The notes under the pieces: model-generated | Database searches by the model: none | What the model was told of the DNA's origin: nothing | What the model saw: the letters and a program-made list of their open reading frames with translations, nothing else | From: Pseudomonas baltica | GTDB taxonomy: Bacteria > Pseudomonadota > Gammaproteobacteria > Pseudomonadales > Pseudomonadaceae | DNA length: 64,000 nt | NCBI RefSeq assembly: GCF_014235765.1 | Contig: NZ_JACMYH010000001.1 | Span: 310,001 to 374,000 of the forward strand | Direction of reading: 5' to 3' | Shown here: positions 37,692 through 47,299 of the stretch, one piece after another | Layout: every line of letters starts with the position of its first letter | How positions within the stretch are numbered: position 1 is the stretch's first letter | Made by a program: the position numbers and the translations under genes

Positions 37692-38873
37692 TCAGTCTCG
37701 CGCCAGAGCCAGGGCTACACCTTGCCCACCGCCAATGCACAGGGTGGCCAGCCCCTTGCTGGCATCGCGACGCAGCATCTCGTGCAGCAAGGTGACCAGT
37801 ACCCGGCAGCCGGAAGCCCCTATCGGGTGACCCAGGGCAATGGCGCCGCCGTTGACGTTGACCTTGTCGGCGTCCCAGCCCAGCACTTGGCCAACCGACA
37901 GCGCCTGCGCCGCGAAGGCTTCGTTGGCTTCGATCAGGTCCAGTTGCTCGAGGCTCCAGCCGGCCTTCTCCAGGCAGCGGCGAGTGGCCGACACCGGAGC
38001 GATGCCCATCACCGCCGGATCCACGCCGGCATTGGCATAGGCGGCAATGCGTGCCAGCACCGGCAGGCCCAGTGCCTGGGCCTTGGTCGCACTCATCAGT
38101 AGCACGGCCGCGGCGCCATCGTTGAGCGACGACGCATTGCCAGCGGTGACGCTGCCGTCGGCTTTGAAGGCCGGCTTGAGCTTGCCCAGGCTTTGCGCCG
38201 TAGTGTCGGCACGGGGCTGCTCGTCTACAGCGAACTGCACGGGCTCGCCTTTGCGCTGGGGCACGGCAATGGGGGTGATTTCATCGACGAAACGACCGGC
38301 TTCGATGGCCGCCACGGCCTTTTGCTGGGACTGCGCAGCGAACGCATCCTGGGCTTCGCGGCTGATGCCGTGCTGTTCGGCCAGGTTTTCTGCGGTAATG
38401 CCCATGTGATAGTCGTTGAAGACATCCCACAGGCCGTCCTTGATCATGCTGTCGACCAGCGCGGCATTGCCCATGCGCAGACCGGTGCGTGCGGCCGGCA
38501 GCAGGTAAGGCGCCAGGCTCATGTTCTCCATGCCGCCGGCGATGATCACCTCGGCGTCGCCGCAGCGGATGGCCTGGGCGGCCAGGTGCACGGCTTTGAG
38601 CCCTGAACCGCAGACCTTGTTCAACGTCATGGCCGGCACGGCGCTGGGCAGGCCGGCGAACATCGCCGCCTGGCGCGCGGGGTTTTGCCCGGCGCCCGCG
38701 GTAAGCACCTGCCCAAGAATGACCTCGTCGACCTGTGCAGGATCCAGATCGGTCTGTGCGATCAGTCGGCGAATCACCGCAGCGCCCAGCTCGACGGCGG
38801 GTACGCTCGCCAGCGAGCCCTGGAAACTGCCGACGGCGGTGCGTGTGGCGGCAACGATAACGACGTCTTGCAT
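37692..38873 (-). CDS. atoB: Acetyl-CoA acetyltransferase (thiolase)
   Basis: This 393-residue thiolase II interconverts two acetyl-CoA and acetoacetyl-CoA. The nucleophilic Cys is in [12 protein letters not shown] near residue 88, the His in [16 protein letters not shown] and the second Cys in LCIGGGQG. The start [13 protein letters not shown] is chosen over an open extension of 19 codons. It is a single gene here, but it would complete acetoacetate use with scoA-scoB at 58.7-60.1 kb: sco makes acetoacetyl-CoA, and this enzyme splits it. Confidence 0.92.
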   Translation of the reverse strand: MQDVVIVAATRTAVGSFQGSLASVPAVELGAAVIRRLIAQTDLDPAQVDEVILGQVLTAGAGQNPARQAAMFAGLPSAVPAMTLNKVCGSGLKAVHLAAQAIRCGDAEVIIAGGMENMSLAPYLLPAARTGLRMGNAALVDSMIKDGLWDVFNDYHMGITAENLAEQHGISREAQDAFAAQSQQKAVAAIEAGRFVDEITPIAVPQRKGEPVQFAVDEQPRADTTAQSLGKLKPAFKADGSVTAGNASSLNDGAAAVLLMSATKAQALGLPVLARIAAYANAGVDPAVMGIAPVSATRRCLEKAGWSLEQLDLIEANEAFAAQALSVGQVLGWDADKVNVNGGAIALGHPIGASGCRVLVTLLHEMLRRDASKGLATLCIGGGQGVALALARD

Positions 38874-39058
38874 GAAGGAGTCCTCGGTAGGGCGGCCGGT
38901 GGCCTTGTTCTTGTAGGAAGCGGATGGCACCGCTCAACGTACCGGACACACAGCGACGGCACAGAGTGATTGTCGGCCCTGTGCACTGATTTGATAAGTT
39001 GCATTTTCAAACGGGTTTATAAGAAAAGCAGAACAATGCCACAGACCAGCGCCCGCAC

Positions 39059-40063
39059 TCAGCCGCCAGTCATGTTCATGAAGCGCACTACCTGCACGTC
39101 ATCGTCGAGGCGAAAGTTGTGGCTCCACGGCTTGAGCTGCATGGCCTGAATAATCGCCTGCTCGAGCAGCTCGGGTTGGCCGGGGTGCTCGCGCAGCACG
39201 CTTTTCAAGTCTGCCGAATGCTCGTTGCCCAGGCACAGCAGCAGACGGCCTTCGACGGTCAGGCGCACGCGGTTGCAGGTCGCACAGAAGTTGTGGCTGT
39301 GCGGGGAAATGAAACCGATGCGCGTGCCCGGCGCCTGGGGGATGCGCCAGTAGCGCGACGGGCCCTGGGTGGAGTCGGCGGACGGCAGCAGCTCGTAACG
39401 CTCGGCGATGCGTGCGCGTACCTGATCACTCGAGTAGAAGGCTTCGGCGCGGCTGTGCTCGCTGATGGCCCCCAGGGGCATCTCCTCGATGAAGGAAATG
39501 TCCAGGCCGCGGTCGATGGCAAAGGTCACCAGGTCGACGACTTCGTCGTCGTTGCGACCCTGCATGACCACGCAGTTGAGCTTGGTATGGTGGAATCCGG
39601 CCGCGTTGGCCGCGTCGATGCCGGCAATTACCTTGTTCAGGTCGCCGGTACGAGTGAGCTCACGAAAACGCGCTGGATCGAGGCTGTCCAGGCTGATGTT
39701 CAGGCGCTTGACGCCGGCGTCGAACAACGGCTGGGCCAGGGCTTCCAGGCGCGAGCCATTGGTGGTCATGCACAGTTCTTGCAGGCCGGGCAGGGCCGCG
39801 ATGCGTCGGCACAGGTCAACGATGCCCGAGCGCACCAGCGGTTCCCCTCCGGTCAGGCGAATCTTGCGAGTCCCCAGGGCGACGAAGCTTGCGGCCACCT
39901 GCTCGAGTTCCTCGAGGCTGAGGATCTGCTGGCGCGGCAGAAACGTCATGTCTTCGGCCATGCAGTACACGCAGCGAAAATCGCAGCGATCGGTGACCGA
40001 CAACCTCAGGTAATCGACTTTGCGGGCGAAGCCATCGTGCAGGGTGCGCTCAGGGGTGTGCAT
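39059..40063 (-). CDS. moaA: GTP 3',8-cyclase MoaA (molybdenum cofactor synthesis)
   Basis: This radical-SAM enzyme makes 3',8-cyclo-GTP from GTP, the first step to molybdopterin. The 334-residue protein has the N-terminal SAM cluster CDFRCVYC (Cys27, 31, 34), the C-terminal cluster motif CATCNRVRL...CLG, and the essential C-terminal Gly-Gly (MTGG). I start at [15 protein letters not shown]. The 52-codon extension upstream is not family-like. No other mo gene lies nearby and I saw no Moco riboswitch. Confidence 0.93.
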   Translation of the reverse strand: MHTPERTLHDGFARKVDYLRLSVTDRCDFRCVYCMAEDMTFLPRQQILSLEELEQVAASFVALGTRKIRLTGGEPLVRSGIVDLCRRIAALPGLQELCMTTNGSRLEALAQPLFDAGVKRLNISLDSLDPARFRELTRTGDLNKVIAGIDAANAAGFHHTKLNCVVMQGRNDDEVVDLVTFAIDRGLDISFIEEMPLGAISEHSRAEAFYSSDQVRARIAERYELLPSADSTQGPSRYWRIPQAPGTRIGFISPHSHNFCATCNRVRLTVEGRLLLCLGNEHSADLKSVLREHPGQPELLEQAIIQAMQLKPWSHNFRLDDDVQVVRFMNMTGG

Positions 40064-40226
40064 CGGGGGTACCAGTAAAGGGCATGACCATTTCGACTGC
40101 CAACGCCATGCAGGCGTTGCAAAAAAAATACAGACCTTGAAGGTACGCGCCACACCGGGGTCAAGCCAATCGCTTTTTTCAATGCGGTCATCGACAGGAT
40201 TGATCGGCCCCCGGTGCACTGCCCGA

Positions 40227-40949
40227 TCATGGCATCTGCGGCAACTCGTTGGGGCGCAGGTCGAATACCAGCACCTCGGCGTCGACCCCGTTGGTCAACC
40301 GCAGCACGGTTTCCTCGCGCAGGCGCACGCCATCCCCTTCATTCAGACGCTGGCCGTTGAGTTCGACGCTGCCCGTGGCGACGTGCACATAGGCGTAGCG
40401 GTTGTCCGCCAGCGTCAGCGTGGCCTGTTCCGCGCCGTCGAACAGGCCGGCGTAGACCCGCGCATCCTGGCGCACTTCAAGCGAGCCTTGCGCGCCATCG
40501 GGCGAGATGATCAGTTGCAGGCGGCCACGTTTCTGCTCGGGCGAGAAGTGTTCCTGCTGGTAGCGAGGCTCGGCGCCTGCTTGCTCGGGTACGATCCAGA
40601 TCTGCAGGAAATGCACGGGGTCGACATCGCTGTGGTTGAACTCGCTGTGGGCCACGCCGTGGCCAGCACTCATCAACTGCACGTCCCCTGGGCGAATGAC
40701 CGAGCCGGTGCCCAAGGTGTCCTTGTGCGCCAGCGCGCCTTGCAGCACGTAGGAGAATATCTCCATGTCGCGGTGCGGGTGCTGACCGAAACCCTTGCCG
40801 GCGCTGACCCGGTCGTCGTTGATCACCAACAGGTCGGAGAAGCCCTGCTCCTGTGGGTTGCGGTAGTGGCCGAAGGAAAAGGTATGGAAGGATTGCAACC
40901 AGCCATGATTGGCGAGACCGCGGTCCGAAGCTTTGCGAAGTGCGAGCAT
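40227..40949 (-). CDS. Pirin family protein
   Basis: This 240-residue double-cupin protein has the first-cupin metal ligands visible as [15 protein letters not shown] and GHGVAHSEF. Bacterial pirins include quercetin dioxygenases (YhhW) and regulators of pyruvate dehydrogenase, and the role here is not known. I start at [17 protein letters not shown], as GGGAG lies 8 bases upstream. The open extension upstream has no support. Confidence 0.9.
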   Translation of the reverse strand: MLALRKASDRGLANHGWLQSFHTFSFGHYRNPQEQGFSDLLVINDDRVSAGKGFGQHPHRDMEIFSYVLQGALAHKDTLGTGSVIRPGDVQLMSAGHGVAHSEFNHSDVDPVHFLQIWIVPEQAGAEPRYQQEHFSPEQKRGRLQLIISPDGAQGSLEVRQDARVYAGLFDGAEQATLTLADNRYAYVHVATGSVELNGQRLNEGDGVRLREETVLRLTNGVDAEVLVFDLRPNELPQMP

Positions 40950-41113
40950 GGTGTTCTCCCGATTCTGGTGGGGGCGCAGCGTTGGAGGTGCTGTGCGATG
41001 GGTAGAGATTATGCGTTCGCCGCGCCGGGATAAATCGTCCCTGCAGCGCAGGACTGTCGCGCTCAGGTTGACAGTCATGAAGTGCAGGCTTGCTTTGCGT
41101 GATCGAGTGGCGG

Positions 41114-41141
41114 TTATAAGCTAATGCTGCATAGTTATAAT
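41114..41141 (+). promoter_or_regulatory. Candidate promoter of the TSUP permease gene
   Basis: A perfect TATAAT (41136-41141) lies in an AT-rich patch. The sequence 16 bases upstream (TTATAA) is a poor -35, so an activator may be needed. CysB is a speculative possibility given the predicted sulfur substrate. It is 78 bp before the start codon. Confidence 0.35.
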
Positions 41142-41218
41142 TGGCTATATCAGAAATTGTTATCCTGCCGCCCGGCTACCGCTCCCGCGATGCTGAATCT
41201 GATGTGTAGGACGTAAGA

Positions 41219-42004
41219 ATGGACGTAGGTACCTGGGGTTTCACCGTGGCCGGGCTGGTGGTCGGTTTCATCGTCGGCATGACGGGTGTGGGCGGCGGCT
41301 CGCTGATGACGCCCATCCTGCTGTGGTTCGGCATCAATCCGGCCACGGCCGTCGGCACCGACCTGTTGTACGCCGCCATCACCAAGGCCAGCGGCGTCTG
41401 GGTGCATGGGCGCAACAAGAACATCGACTGGAAGATCACCGGCTGGCTGGCGCTGGGCAGCGTGCCCGCAGCGGCGCTGGTGCTCTGGTATCTGAAAAGC
41501 CTGGATGCCGAACCGCAGGCCATGGGCGCGGTGATCAAGCAGGCATTGGCTGCGGTGCTGTTCCTGACCGCGTTCGCCATCCTCTTCAAGAAGCGCCTGC
41601 AGGCCTTCGCCAGCCGCCATGCCGGCGACCGCTACAACCTCAGTGCCAGCACCCTCAACGGGCTGACGGTGATCACCGGCGTGGTCCTTGGTGTGATGGT
41701 TTCGCTCACGTCCATCGGCGCCGGTGCGCTGGGCACGGTGGCCCTGTTCCTGCTGTATCCGTTCCTGGCGACGCGGCGCCTGGTCGGCACCGAGATCGCC
41801 CACGCCGTGCCCCTGACCCTGGTGGCGGGCATGGGCCACGCCAGTATGGGCAACATGGACTGGTCGTTGCTTGGCCATTTGCTGCTTGGCTCGCTGCCGG
41901 GCATCTGGCTGGGCAGCCATCTGTCCGGGCGGGTGTCGGACGACATCCTGCGGCCTTGCCTGGCGGTGATGCTGCTGCTGATCGGTTTCAAGCTTGCTTT
42001 CTGA
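41219..42004 (+). CDS. TSUP (TauE/SafE) family permease
   Basis: This 261-residue membrane protein has about eight hydrophobic segments in two related halves. The family glycine motif GFIVGMTGVGGGSLMTP appears near residue 17 and its echo VMVSLTSIGAGALGTVALF in the second half. TSUP proteins export sulfite, organosulfonates or related anions, and the substrate is unknown here. It starts a plus-strand run with a GNAT and a RibD-like gene. Confidence 0.9.
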   Translation: MDVGTWGFTVAGLVVGFIVGMTGVGGGSLMTPILLWFGINPATAVGTDLLYAAITKASGVWVHGRNKNIDWKITGWLALGSVPAAALVLWYLKSLDAEPQAMGAVIKQALAAVLFLTAFAILFKKRLQAFASRHAGDRYNLSASTLNGLTVITGVVLGVMVSLTSIGAGALGTVALFLLYPFLATRRLVGTEIAHAVPLTLVAGMGHASMGNMDWSLLGHLLLGSLPGIWLGSHLSGRVSDDILRPCLAVMLLLIGFKLAF

Positions 42005-42049
42005 GCCCCTCCCACCGGCGCGGGTTATCTCATGTGCAGAGCAGATTCC

Positions 42050-42553
42050 ATGAACGCGATAGACATTCGCCCAGTGCGATCGGATCAGGTCGCTGCAACC
42101 CTGGATTACGTCATGGCTGCGCGGGCCTCGATCTTTCCGCAGCTGGATGCCACGCAAGTGCCGCATGACCTGGCGCGCTTTGCCGAGGTTTACCTGGGCT
42201 CCGCCCAAGGCTGTTTTCTGCTGGCCTGGCAGGCGGGTCAGATCGTAGGCAGCATCGGTTACCTGCCCTACGACCAGCGCTTCAATCAGCTGCAGCTGCC
42301 GCTCGAGGCCACCGTCGAGGTCGTCCGGTTGTTCGTTTCGCCCAGCTGTCGTGGCGCCGGCGTGGCCAAGGCGCTGTATGCAGCCCTGCTGGCGCAGGCG
42401 CGTGCGGCAGGTGTGCGAACCCTGTACCTGCACACTCACCCATTCCTGCCCGGAGCCATCGCCTTCTGGCAGAAACAAGGGTTCGAGGTGCTCGACGTCG
42501 AGTCCGATCCAATCTGGCAGACGACGCACATGAGCTGCGCCGCTTCAAGCTGA
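42050..42553 (+). CDS. GNAT family N-acetyltransferase
   Basis: This 167-residue GNAT has a motif-A region VRLFVSPSCRGAGVAKALYAALL (near residue 95) and the motif-B tail AIAFWQKQGFEVLDV. The substrate is unknown. The start MNAIDIRPVR at 42050 matches the family N-terminus. An upstream ATG at 42032 is possible. It lies 45 bp after the TSUP gene. Confidence 0.85.
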   Translation: MNAIDIRPVRSDQVAATLDYVMAARASIFPQLDATQVPHDLARFAEVYLGSAQGCFLLAWQAGQIVGSIGYLPYDQRFNQLQLPLEATVEVVRLFVSPSCRGAGVAKALYAALLAQARAAGVRTLYLHTHPFLPGAIAFWQKQGFEVLDVESDPIWQTTHMSCAASS

Positions 42554-42610
42554 ACCAACGGCCAGGGGCGCCGGTCGGTGATAGACATACCGAACGCCTT
42601 GGAGCCGCTA

Positions 42611-43309
42611 ATGAAGCCCTATGTAATCTGCCACATGATGTCTTCCGTCGATGGTCATGCGCTGACCGACGGTTGGGCGCGGCCGTTCAAGAACGCCGCA
42701 GGTGAGCTGTACGAGCAGTTGGCCAAACAGTTCGAGTTCGATGCCTGGGCCTGTGGCCGGGTGACCATGCAGGAGATCGCCCACGACGAGGGTTATCCGT
42801 CCGGCCTGGCCACCGGGCCGATTGCGCGCACCGCGTACTTTGCCGATCGCGCGGCGAGCGCCTATGCCATTTCCATCGACCCGAAGGGCAAGGTCGGTTG
42901 GAAATCCAACACGGCGCTGGACTCGCACATCGTGGAAGTACTGACCGAAGGCGTCAGCGACGACTACCTGGCCTATCTGCAGTCGATCCAGGTGTCCTAC
43001 ATTTTCGGCGGCCAGGACACCCTAGACTTGAGTCGAGTGCTGGACATTCTCGGCCGTGAATTGGGCATCAAGCGCCTGGTCGTCGAAGGCGGACCGCATG
43101 TCAGTGGCTCCTTCGTGAATGCAGGACTGGTCGATGAAATCAGTGTCCTGCTGCTGCCCTTGGTAGACGGCCGCGGCGAGCACCCGGCGTCGTTCGAGAT
43201 CGACGCCGGGCAATGGCAGCAGCCGACCTACCTGGCCCTGGACAGTGCCGAAGTGCAGGAGGGCGGTGCGGTGTGGCTGCGCTACCGGCAGCAAGCACTG
43301 CCGGGCTGA
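42611..43309 (+). CDS. RibD C-terminal/dihydrofolate reductase-like protein
   Basis: This 232-residue protein has the RibD C-domain fold. It starts MKPYVICHMMSSVDGHALTDGW and has the NADPH-binding stretches GRVTMQEIAHDEG and LGIKRLVVEGGPHVSGSFVNAGLVDE. It may be a stand-alone flavin-pathway or pyrimidine reductase, but this subfamily is uncharacterised as far as I know. The ATG at 42611 has GGAG upstream. It converges with prpF, with only 17 bp between stops. Confidence 0.85.
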   Translation: MKPYVICHMMSSVDGHALTDGWARPFKNAAGELYEQLAKQFEFDAWACGRVTMQEIAHDEGYPSGLATGPIARTAYFADRAASAYAISIDPKGKVGWKSNTALDSHIVEVLTEGVSDDYLAYLQSIQVSYIFGGQDTLDLSRVLDILGRELGIKRLVVEGGPHVSGSFVNAGLVDEISVLLLPLVDGRGEHPASFEIDAGQWQQPTYLALDSAEVQEGGAVWLRYRQQALPG

Positions 43310-43326
43310 AGGCCGGACGCGCGTAG

Positions 43327-44511
43327 CTAGGCCAGGGTCTGCGCGGGCACGCGTACCCAGCCTTCCATCAAGACTCGCGCGCTGCGGCTCATGATCGCCT
43401 TGGTCACTTGCCACTGGCCCGCGACTTCGTTGGCCTGGGCGCCGACACGCAAGGTGCCCGATGGATGGCCGAAACACACCGTACTGCGCACGCCACCCCC
43501 GGCCGCGCGGTTGACCACGGTGCCGGGGATGGCCGCGGCGGTACCGATGGCCACCGCCGCAGTGCCCATCATCGCGTGGTGCAGCTTGCCCATCGACAGG
43601 GCGCGTACGGTCAGGTCGATATCGCTAGCGGCAACGGGTTTGCCGCTGGACGCAAGGTAGTTGGCCGGTGGTGCGACGAAAGCGACCTTCGGCGTGTGCT
43701 GGCGCGTCTGTGCATCCTCCAGGCGAGTGATCAGGCCCATGCGCAGCGCGCCATGGGCGCGGATGGTTTCGAAACGAGCGAGGGCCTGTGGATCGCCGTT
43801 GATCGCCTCCTGCAGTTCGCAGCCGTTGTAGCCCAGGGCGACGGCGTCGATGAAGATGGTCGGAATGCCCGCGTTGATCAGGGTCGCCTCGAAACGACCC
43901 ACGTTCGGCACGTCCAGCACGTCGATAAGGTTGCCGGTGGGAAACATCGCCCCCGCCGCGCCCTCGGCCTCGGCAGCCGGATCGATGAACTCCAGTTGCA
44001 CCTCGGCGGCCGGGAACGTCACGCCGTCGAGTTCGAAATCACCGGTTTCCTGTACCACTCCGCCGCTCATGGGCACATGGGCGATGATCGTCTTGCCGAT
44101 ATTGGCCTGCCACACGCGAACCGTGGCGATGCCGTCGTGGGGGACGCGGGAAGGATCGAGCAGGCCAGTACTGATGGCAAAGGGGCCGACGGCTGCGGAC
44201 AGGTTGCCGCAGTTGCCGCTCCAGTCGACGAACGCGCTGTCGATGGACACCTGGCCGAACAGATAGTCGACGTCATGCCCCGGCTGGCTGCTCGGGCTGA
44301 CGATCACCGTCTTGCTGGTGCTCGAGGTGGCACCGCCCATGCCGTCAATCTGCTTGGCGTACGGGTCCGGGCTGCCGATCACCCGCAGCAGCAGGGCGTC
44401 ACGCAGCGGCCCTGGCTGGCGCGCCGGCTCGGGCAGGTCGGCGAGGTTGAAGAACACGCCTTTGCTGGTGCCGCCGCGCATGTAGGTGGCGGGAATGCGA
44501 ATCTGCGTCAT
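43327..44511 (-). CDS. prpF: 2-methylaconitate isomerase PrpF
   Basis: PrpF isomerises the trans-type 2-methylaconitate made by AcnD to the cis form, so the AcnD route can replace PrpD. The 394-residue protein has the two-domain PrpF fold with conserved PATYMRGGTSKGVFF at the start and GTAAAIPGTVVN towards the end. I start at MTQIRIPATY, because GAGGAC precedes that ATG and it lies 10 bp after the acnD stop. It is the last gene of the operon here; prpD is not seen. Confidence 0.94.
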   Translation of the reverse strand: MTQIRIPATYMRGGTSKGVFFNLADLPEPARQPGPLRDALLLRVIGSPDPYAKQIDGMGGATSSTSKTVIVSPSSQPGHDVDYLFGQVSIDSAFVDWSGNCGNLSAAVGPFAISTGLLDPSRVPHDGIATVRVWQANIGKTIIAHVPMSGGVVQETGDFELDGVTFPAAEVQLEFIDPAAEAEGAAGAMFPTGNLIDVLDVPNVGRFEATLINAGIPTIFIDAVALGYNGCELQEAINGDPQALARFETIRAHGALRMGLITRLEDAQTRQHTPKVAFVAPPANYLASSGKPVAASDIDLTVRALSMGKLHHAMMGTAAVAIGTAAAIPGTVVNRAAGGGVRSTVCFGHPSGTLRVGAQANEVAGQWQVTKAIMSRSARVLMEGWVRVPAQTLA

Positions 44512-44521
44512 GGAGCTGTCC

Positions 44522-47137
44522 TCAGTGAGCGCCGGCGGCATGGGGAGCAGGCGCGGTGGCCTGCAGGAAATCCTGGGCGAAGCGCTGCAGCACACCACCG
44601 GCTTCGTAGATCGAGACCTCTTCGGCAGTGTCCAGTCGGCAGGTCACCGGCACTTCCAGGCGCTCGCCATTACGCCGTTCGATGATCAGCGTCACCTGCG
44701 CCTGGGGTGTCAGTCGGCCGATCACGTCGAACACCTCGGTGCCGTCGATACCCAGGGTCTTGCGGTCGGTGCCGGCAGCGAACTGCAGCGGCAGCACACC
44801 CATGCCCACCAGATTGGTCCGGTGGATGCGCTCGAAGCCCTCGGCGGCAATTGCCTCGACCCCGGCCAGGCGTACGCCTTTGGCCGCCCAGTCGCGCGAG
44901 GAACCCTGGCCGTAATCGGCCCCGGCAATGATGATCAGCGGCTGCTTGCGCAGCATGTAGGTTTCGATCGCTTCCCACATGCGCATCACCTGGCCTTCGG
45001 GTTCCAGGCGGGTCAGCGAGCCTTGGCGAACCTTGCCGTTTTCCACCACCATTTCATTGAACAGCTTGGGGTTGGCGAACGTCGCGCGCTGGGCAGTCAG
45101 GTGGTCGCCGCGGTGGGTGGCGTAGGAGTTGAAGTCTTCTTCGGGCAGACCCATTTTGGCCAGGTATTCGCCCGCAGCACTGTCGAGCATGATCGCGTTG
45201 GACGGCGACAGGTGATCGGTGGTGATGTTGTCCGGCAGCACGGCCAGGGGGCGCATGCCCTTGAGCGTGCGCTCGCCGGCCAGGGCACCTTCCCAGTAGG
45301 GCGGACGACGGATGTAGGTGCTCGCCGGGCGCCAGTCGTAGAGGGGCGCGACCTTCGGCCCGGTGTCCTCGTGAATGGCGAACATGGGGATGTACACCTG
45401 GCGGAACTGCTCCGGTTTCACCGACGACTTGACCACGGCGTTGACTTCTTCGTCGCTGGGCCAGATGTCCTTGAGCCGAATGGGGTGACCCTGCGGATCG
45501 AACCCGAGCACGTCTTTTTCGATGTCGAAGCGGATGGTGCCGGCGATGGCATAGGCGACTACCAAAGGCGGTGAGGCGAGGAAGGCCTGCCGGGCATACG
45601 GGTGGATGCGCCCGTCGAAGTTGCGGTTGCCCGAGAGCACCGCCGTGGCATACAGGTCGCGTTCGATGATCTCCTGCTGGATCACCGGGTCCAGCGCGCC
45701 GGACATGCCATTGCAGGTGGTGCAGGCGAACGCCACGATGCCGAAGCCCAGGGTTTCCAGTTCCTCGGTCAGGCCGGCTTCGTCCAGGTACAGCGCCACG
45801 GTTTTCGAGCCCGGTGCCAGGGATGATTTTACCCAGGGCTTGCGGGTCAGGCCCAGGCGGTTGGCATTGCGCGCCAAGAGGCCGGCGGCGATCACGTTGC
45901 GCGGGTTGCTGGTGTTGGTGCAGCTGGTGATGGCGGCGATGATCACCGCGCCGTCCGGCATCTGCCCTGGCACGTCTGTCCAGGGGCCGGCGATGCCTTG
46001 GGCGGCCAGGTCGCTGGTCGCCACCCGCGCGTGGGGGTTGCTCGGGCCAGCCATGTTGCGCACCACGCCCGACAGATCGAAGCTCAGGTCGCGTTCATAG
46101 ACGGCGGCGTCCAGGCTGTCGGCCCACAGGCCGGTAAGGCGCGCGTAGTCTTCGACCAACTGCACTTGCTGCTCCTCGCGGCCGGTCAGACGCAGGTAGT
46201 CGATGGTCTGCTGGTCGATGGCGAACATCGCCGCCGTGGCGCCGTATTCCGGGGCCATGTTGGAGATGGTGGCGCGGTCGCCCAGGGTCAGCTCGCGCGC
46301 GCCTTCGCCGAAGAATTCCAGGTAGGCACCGACGACTTTCTGCTGGCGCAGGTATTGGGTCAGGGCCAGCACCATGTCGGTGGCGGTGATGCCGGGTTGC
46401 AGCTGCCCGGTCAGTTCGACGCCGACGATCTCGGGCAGGCGCATCCACGAGGCACGACCGAGCATGACGCTTTCGGCTTCCAGGCCGCCGACACCGATGG
46501 CAACCACCCCCAGCGCGTCGACGTGGGGCGTGTGGCTGTCGGTACCGACGCAGGTGTCGGGGAAGGCCACGCCTTCGCGAACCTGAATGACCGGCGACAT
46601 CTTCTCCAGATTGATCTGGTGCATGATGCCGTTGCCCGGTGGAATGACATCGACGTTCTTGAAGGCCTTGCGCGTCCAGTCGATGAAATGGAAGCGGTCT
46701 TCGTTGCGACGGTCTTCGATGGCGCGGTTCTTCTCGAACGCCTGGGGGTCGAAGCCGGCACTTTCTACCGCCAGCGAGTGATCGACGATCAATTGGGTCG
46801 GCACCACCGGGTTGACCAGCGCCGGGTCACCGCCCTGGGAGGCAATCGCGTCGCGCAGGCCGGCGAGGTCGACCAGCGCGGTCTGGCCGAGGATGTCATG
46901 GCACACCACGCGCGCCGGGTACCAGGGGAAGTCCAGGTCGCGCTTGCGCTCGATCAGCTGGCGCAACGAGGCGTCGAGGGTGGTGGGGTCGCAGCGTCGC
47001 ACCAGGTTTTCGGCGAGTACGCGGGAGGTGTAGGGCAGGGTGGCGTAGGCGCCTGGCTGGAGGGCTTCGACGGCTTCTCGGGCGTCGTAATAGTCCAGTG
47101 GCGAGTTCGGCAGGGACTTGCGGTGTTGTGTGTTCAT
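44522..47137 (-). CDS. acnD: 2-methylcitrate dehydratase, Fe-S dependent (AcnD)
   Basis: AcnD dehydrates 2-methylcitrate in the methylcitrate cycle. It is an 871-residue aconitase-A relative with the iron-sulfur cysteines in AITSCTNTSNP and ACTTCNGMSG. The C-terminal swivel domain has IIAGADYGQGSSRDWAAKG. It sits between prpC and prpF, the diagnostic context that separates it from housekeeping AcnA. The ribosome binding site is weak. Confidence 0.95.
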   Translation of the reverse strand: MNTQHRKSLPNSPLDYYDAREAVEALQPGAYATLPYTSRVLAENLVRRCDPTTLDASLRQLIERKRDLDFPWYPARVVCHDILGQTALVDLAGLRDAIASQGGDPALVNPVVPTQLIVDHSLAVESAGFDPQAFEKNRAIEDRRNEDRFHFIDWTRKAFKNVDVIPPGNGIMHQINLEKMSPVIQVREGVAFPDTCVGTDSHTPHVDALGVVAIGVGGLEAESVMLGRASWMRLPEIVGVELTGQLQPGITATDMVLALTQYLRQQKVVGAYLEFFGEGARELTLGDRATISNMAPEYGATAAMFAIDQQTIDYLRLTGREEQQVQLVEDYARLTGLWADSLDAAVYERDLSFDLSGVVRNMAGPSNPHARVATSDLAAQGIAGPWTDVPGQMPDGAVIIAAITSCTNTSNPRNVIAAGLLARNANRLGLTRKPWVKSSLAPGSKTVALYLDEAGLTEELETLGFGIVAFACTTCNGMSGALDPVIQQEIIERDLYATAVLSGNRNFDGRIHPYARQAFLASPPLVVAYAIAGTIRFDIEKDVLGFDPQGHPIRLKDIWPSDEEVNAVVKSSVKPEQFRQVYIPMFAIHEDTGPKVAPLYDWRPASTYIRRPPYWEGALAGERTLKGMRPLAVLPDNITTDHLSPSNAIMLDSAAGEYLAKMGLPEEDFNSYATHRGDHLTAQRATFANPKLFNEMVVENGKVRQGSLTRLEPEGQVMRMWEAIETYMLRKQPLIIIAGADYGQGSSRDWAAKGVRLAGVEAIAAEGFERIHRTNLVGMGVLPLQFAAGTDRKTLGIDGTEVFDVIGRLTPQAQVTLIIERRNGERLEVPVTCRLDTAEEVSIYEAGGVLQRFAQDFLQATAPAPHAAGAH

Positions 47138-47191
47138 CAGGTCGGCTCACGGTGCAAGGCATGGTCAGGCATGGCAAAAGTTCGGCGGGGC

Positions 47192-47290
47192 GGCCTTCGC
47201 GGGCAGAGCCCGCTCCCACATAAAACCCAGCTCCAGATTCGGAGGATTGTGGGAGCGGGGCGGGCGGCGAGCCATCTACCCGCGAAGAGG
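47192..47290. repeat. REP pair, GTGGGAGCGGG family, between prpC and acnD
   Basis: CTTCGCGGGCAGAGCCCGCT and a following TGTGGGAGCGGG copy form an inverted pair about 30 bp apart. The arms are the same as in the 9.8-kb duplication. It lies inside an operon, so it may separate prpC from acnD message levels. Confidence 0.8.
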
Positions 47291-47299
47291 CCCGCCAGG

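Noticed and set aside
41150..42529. 459-codon minus-strand frame opposite the TSUP and GNAT genes
   Set aside because: Antisense shadow. It is His/Gln/Arg-rich, with no domains, and both genes on the plus strand have clear families.
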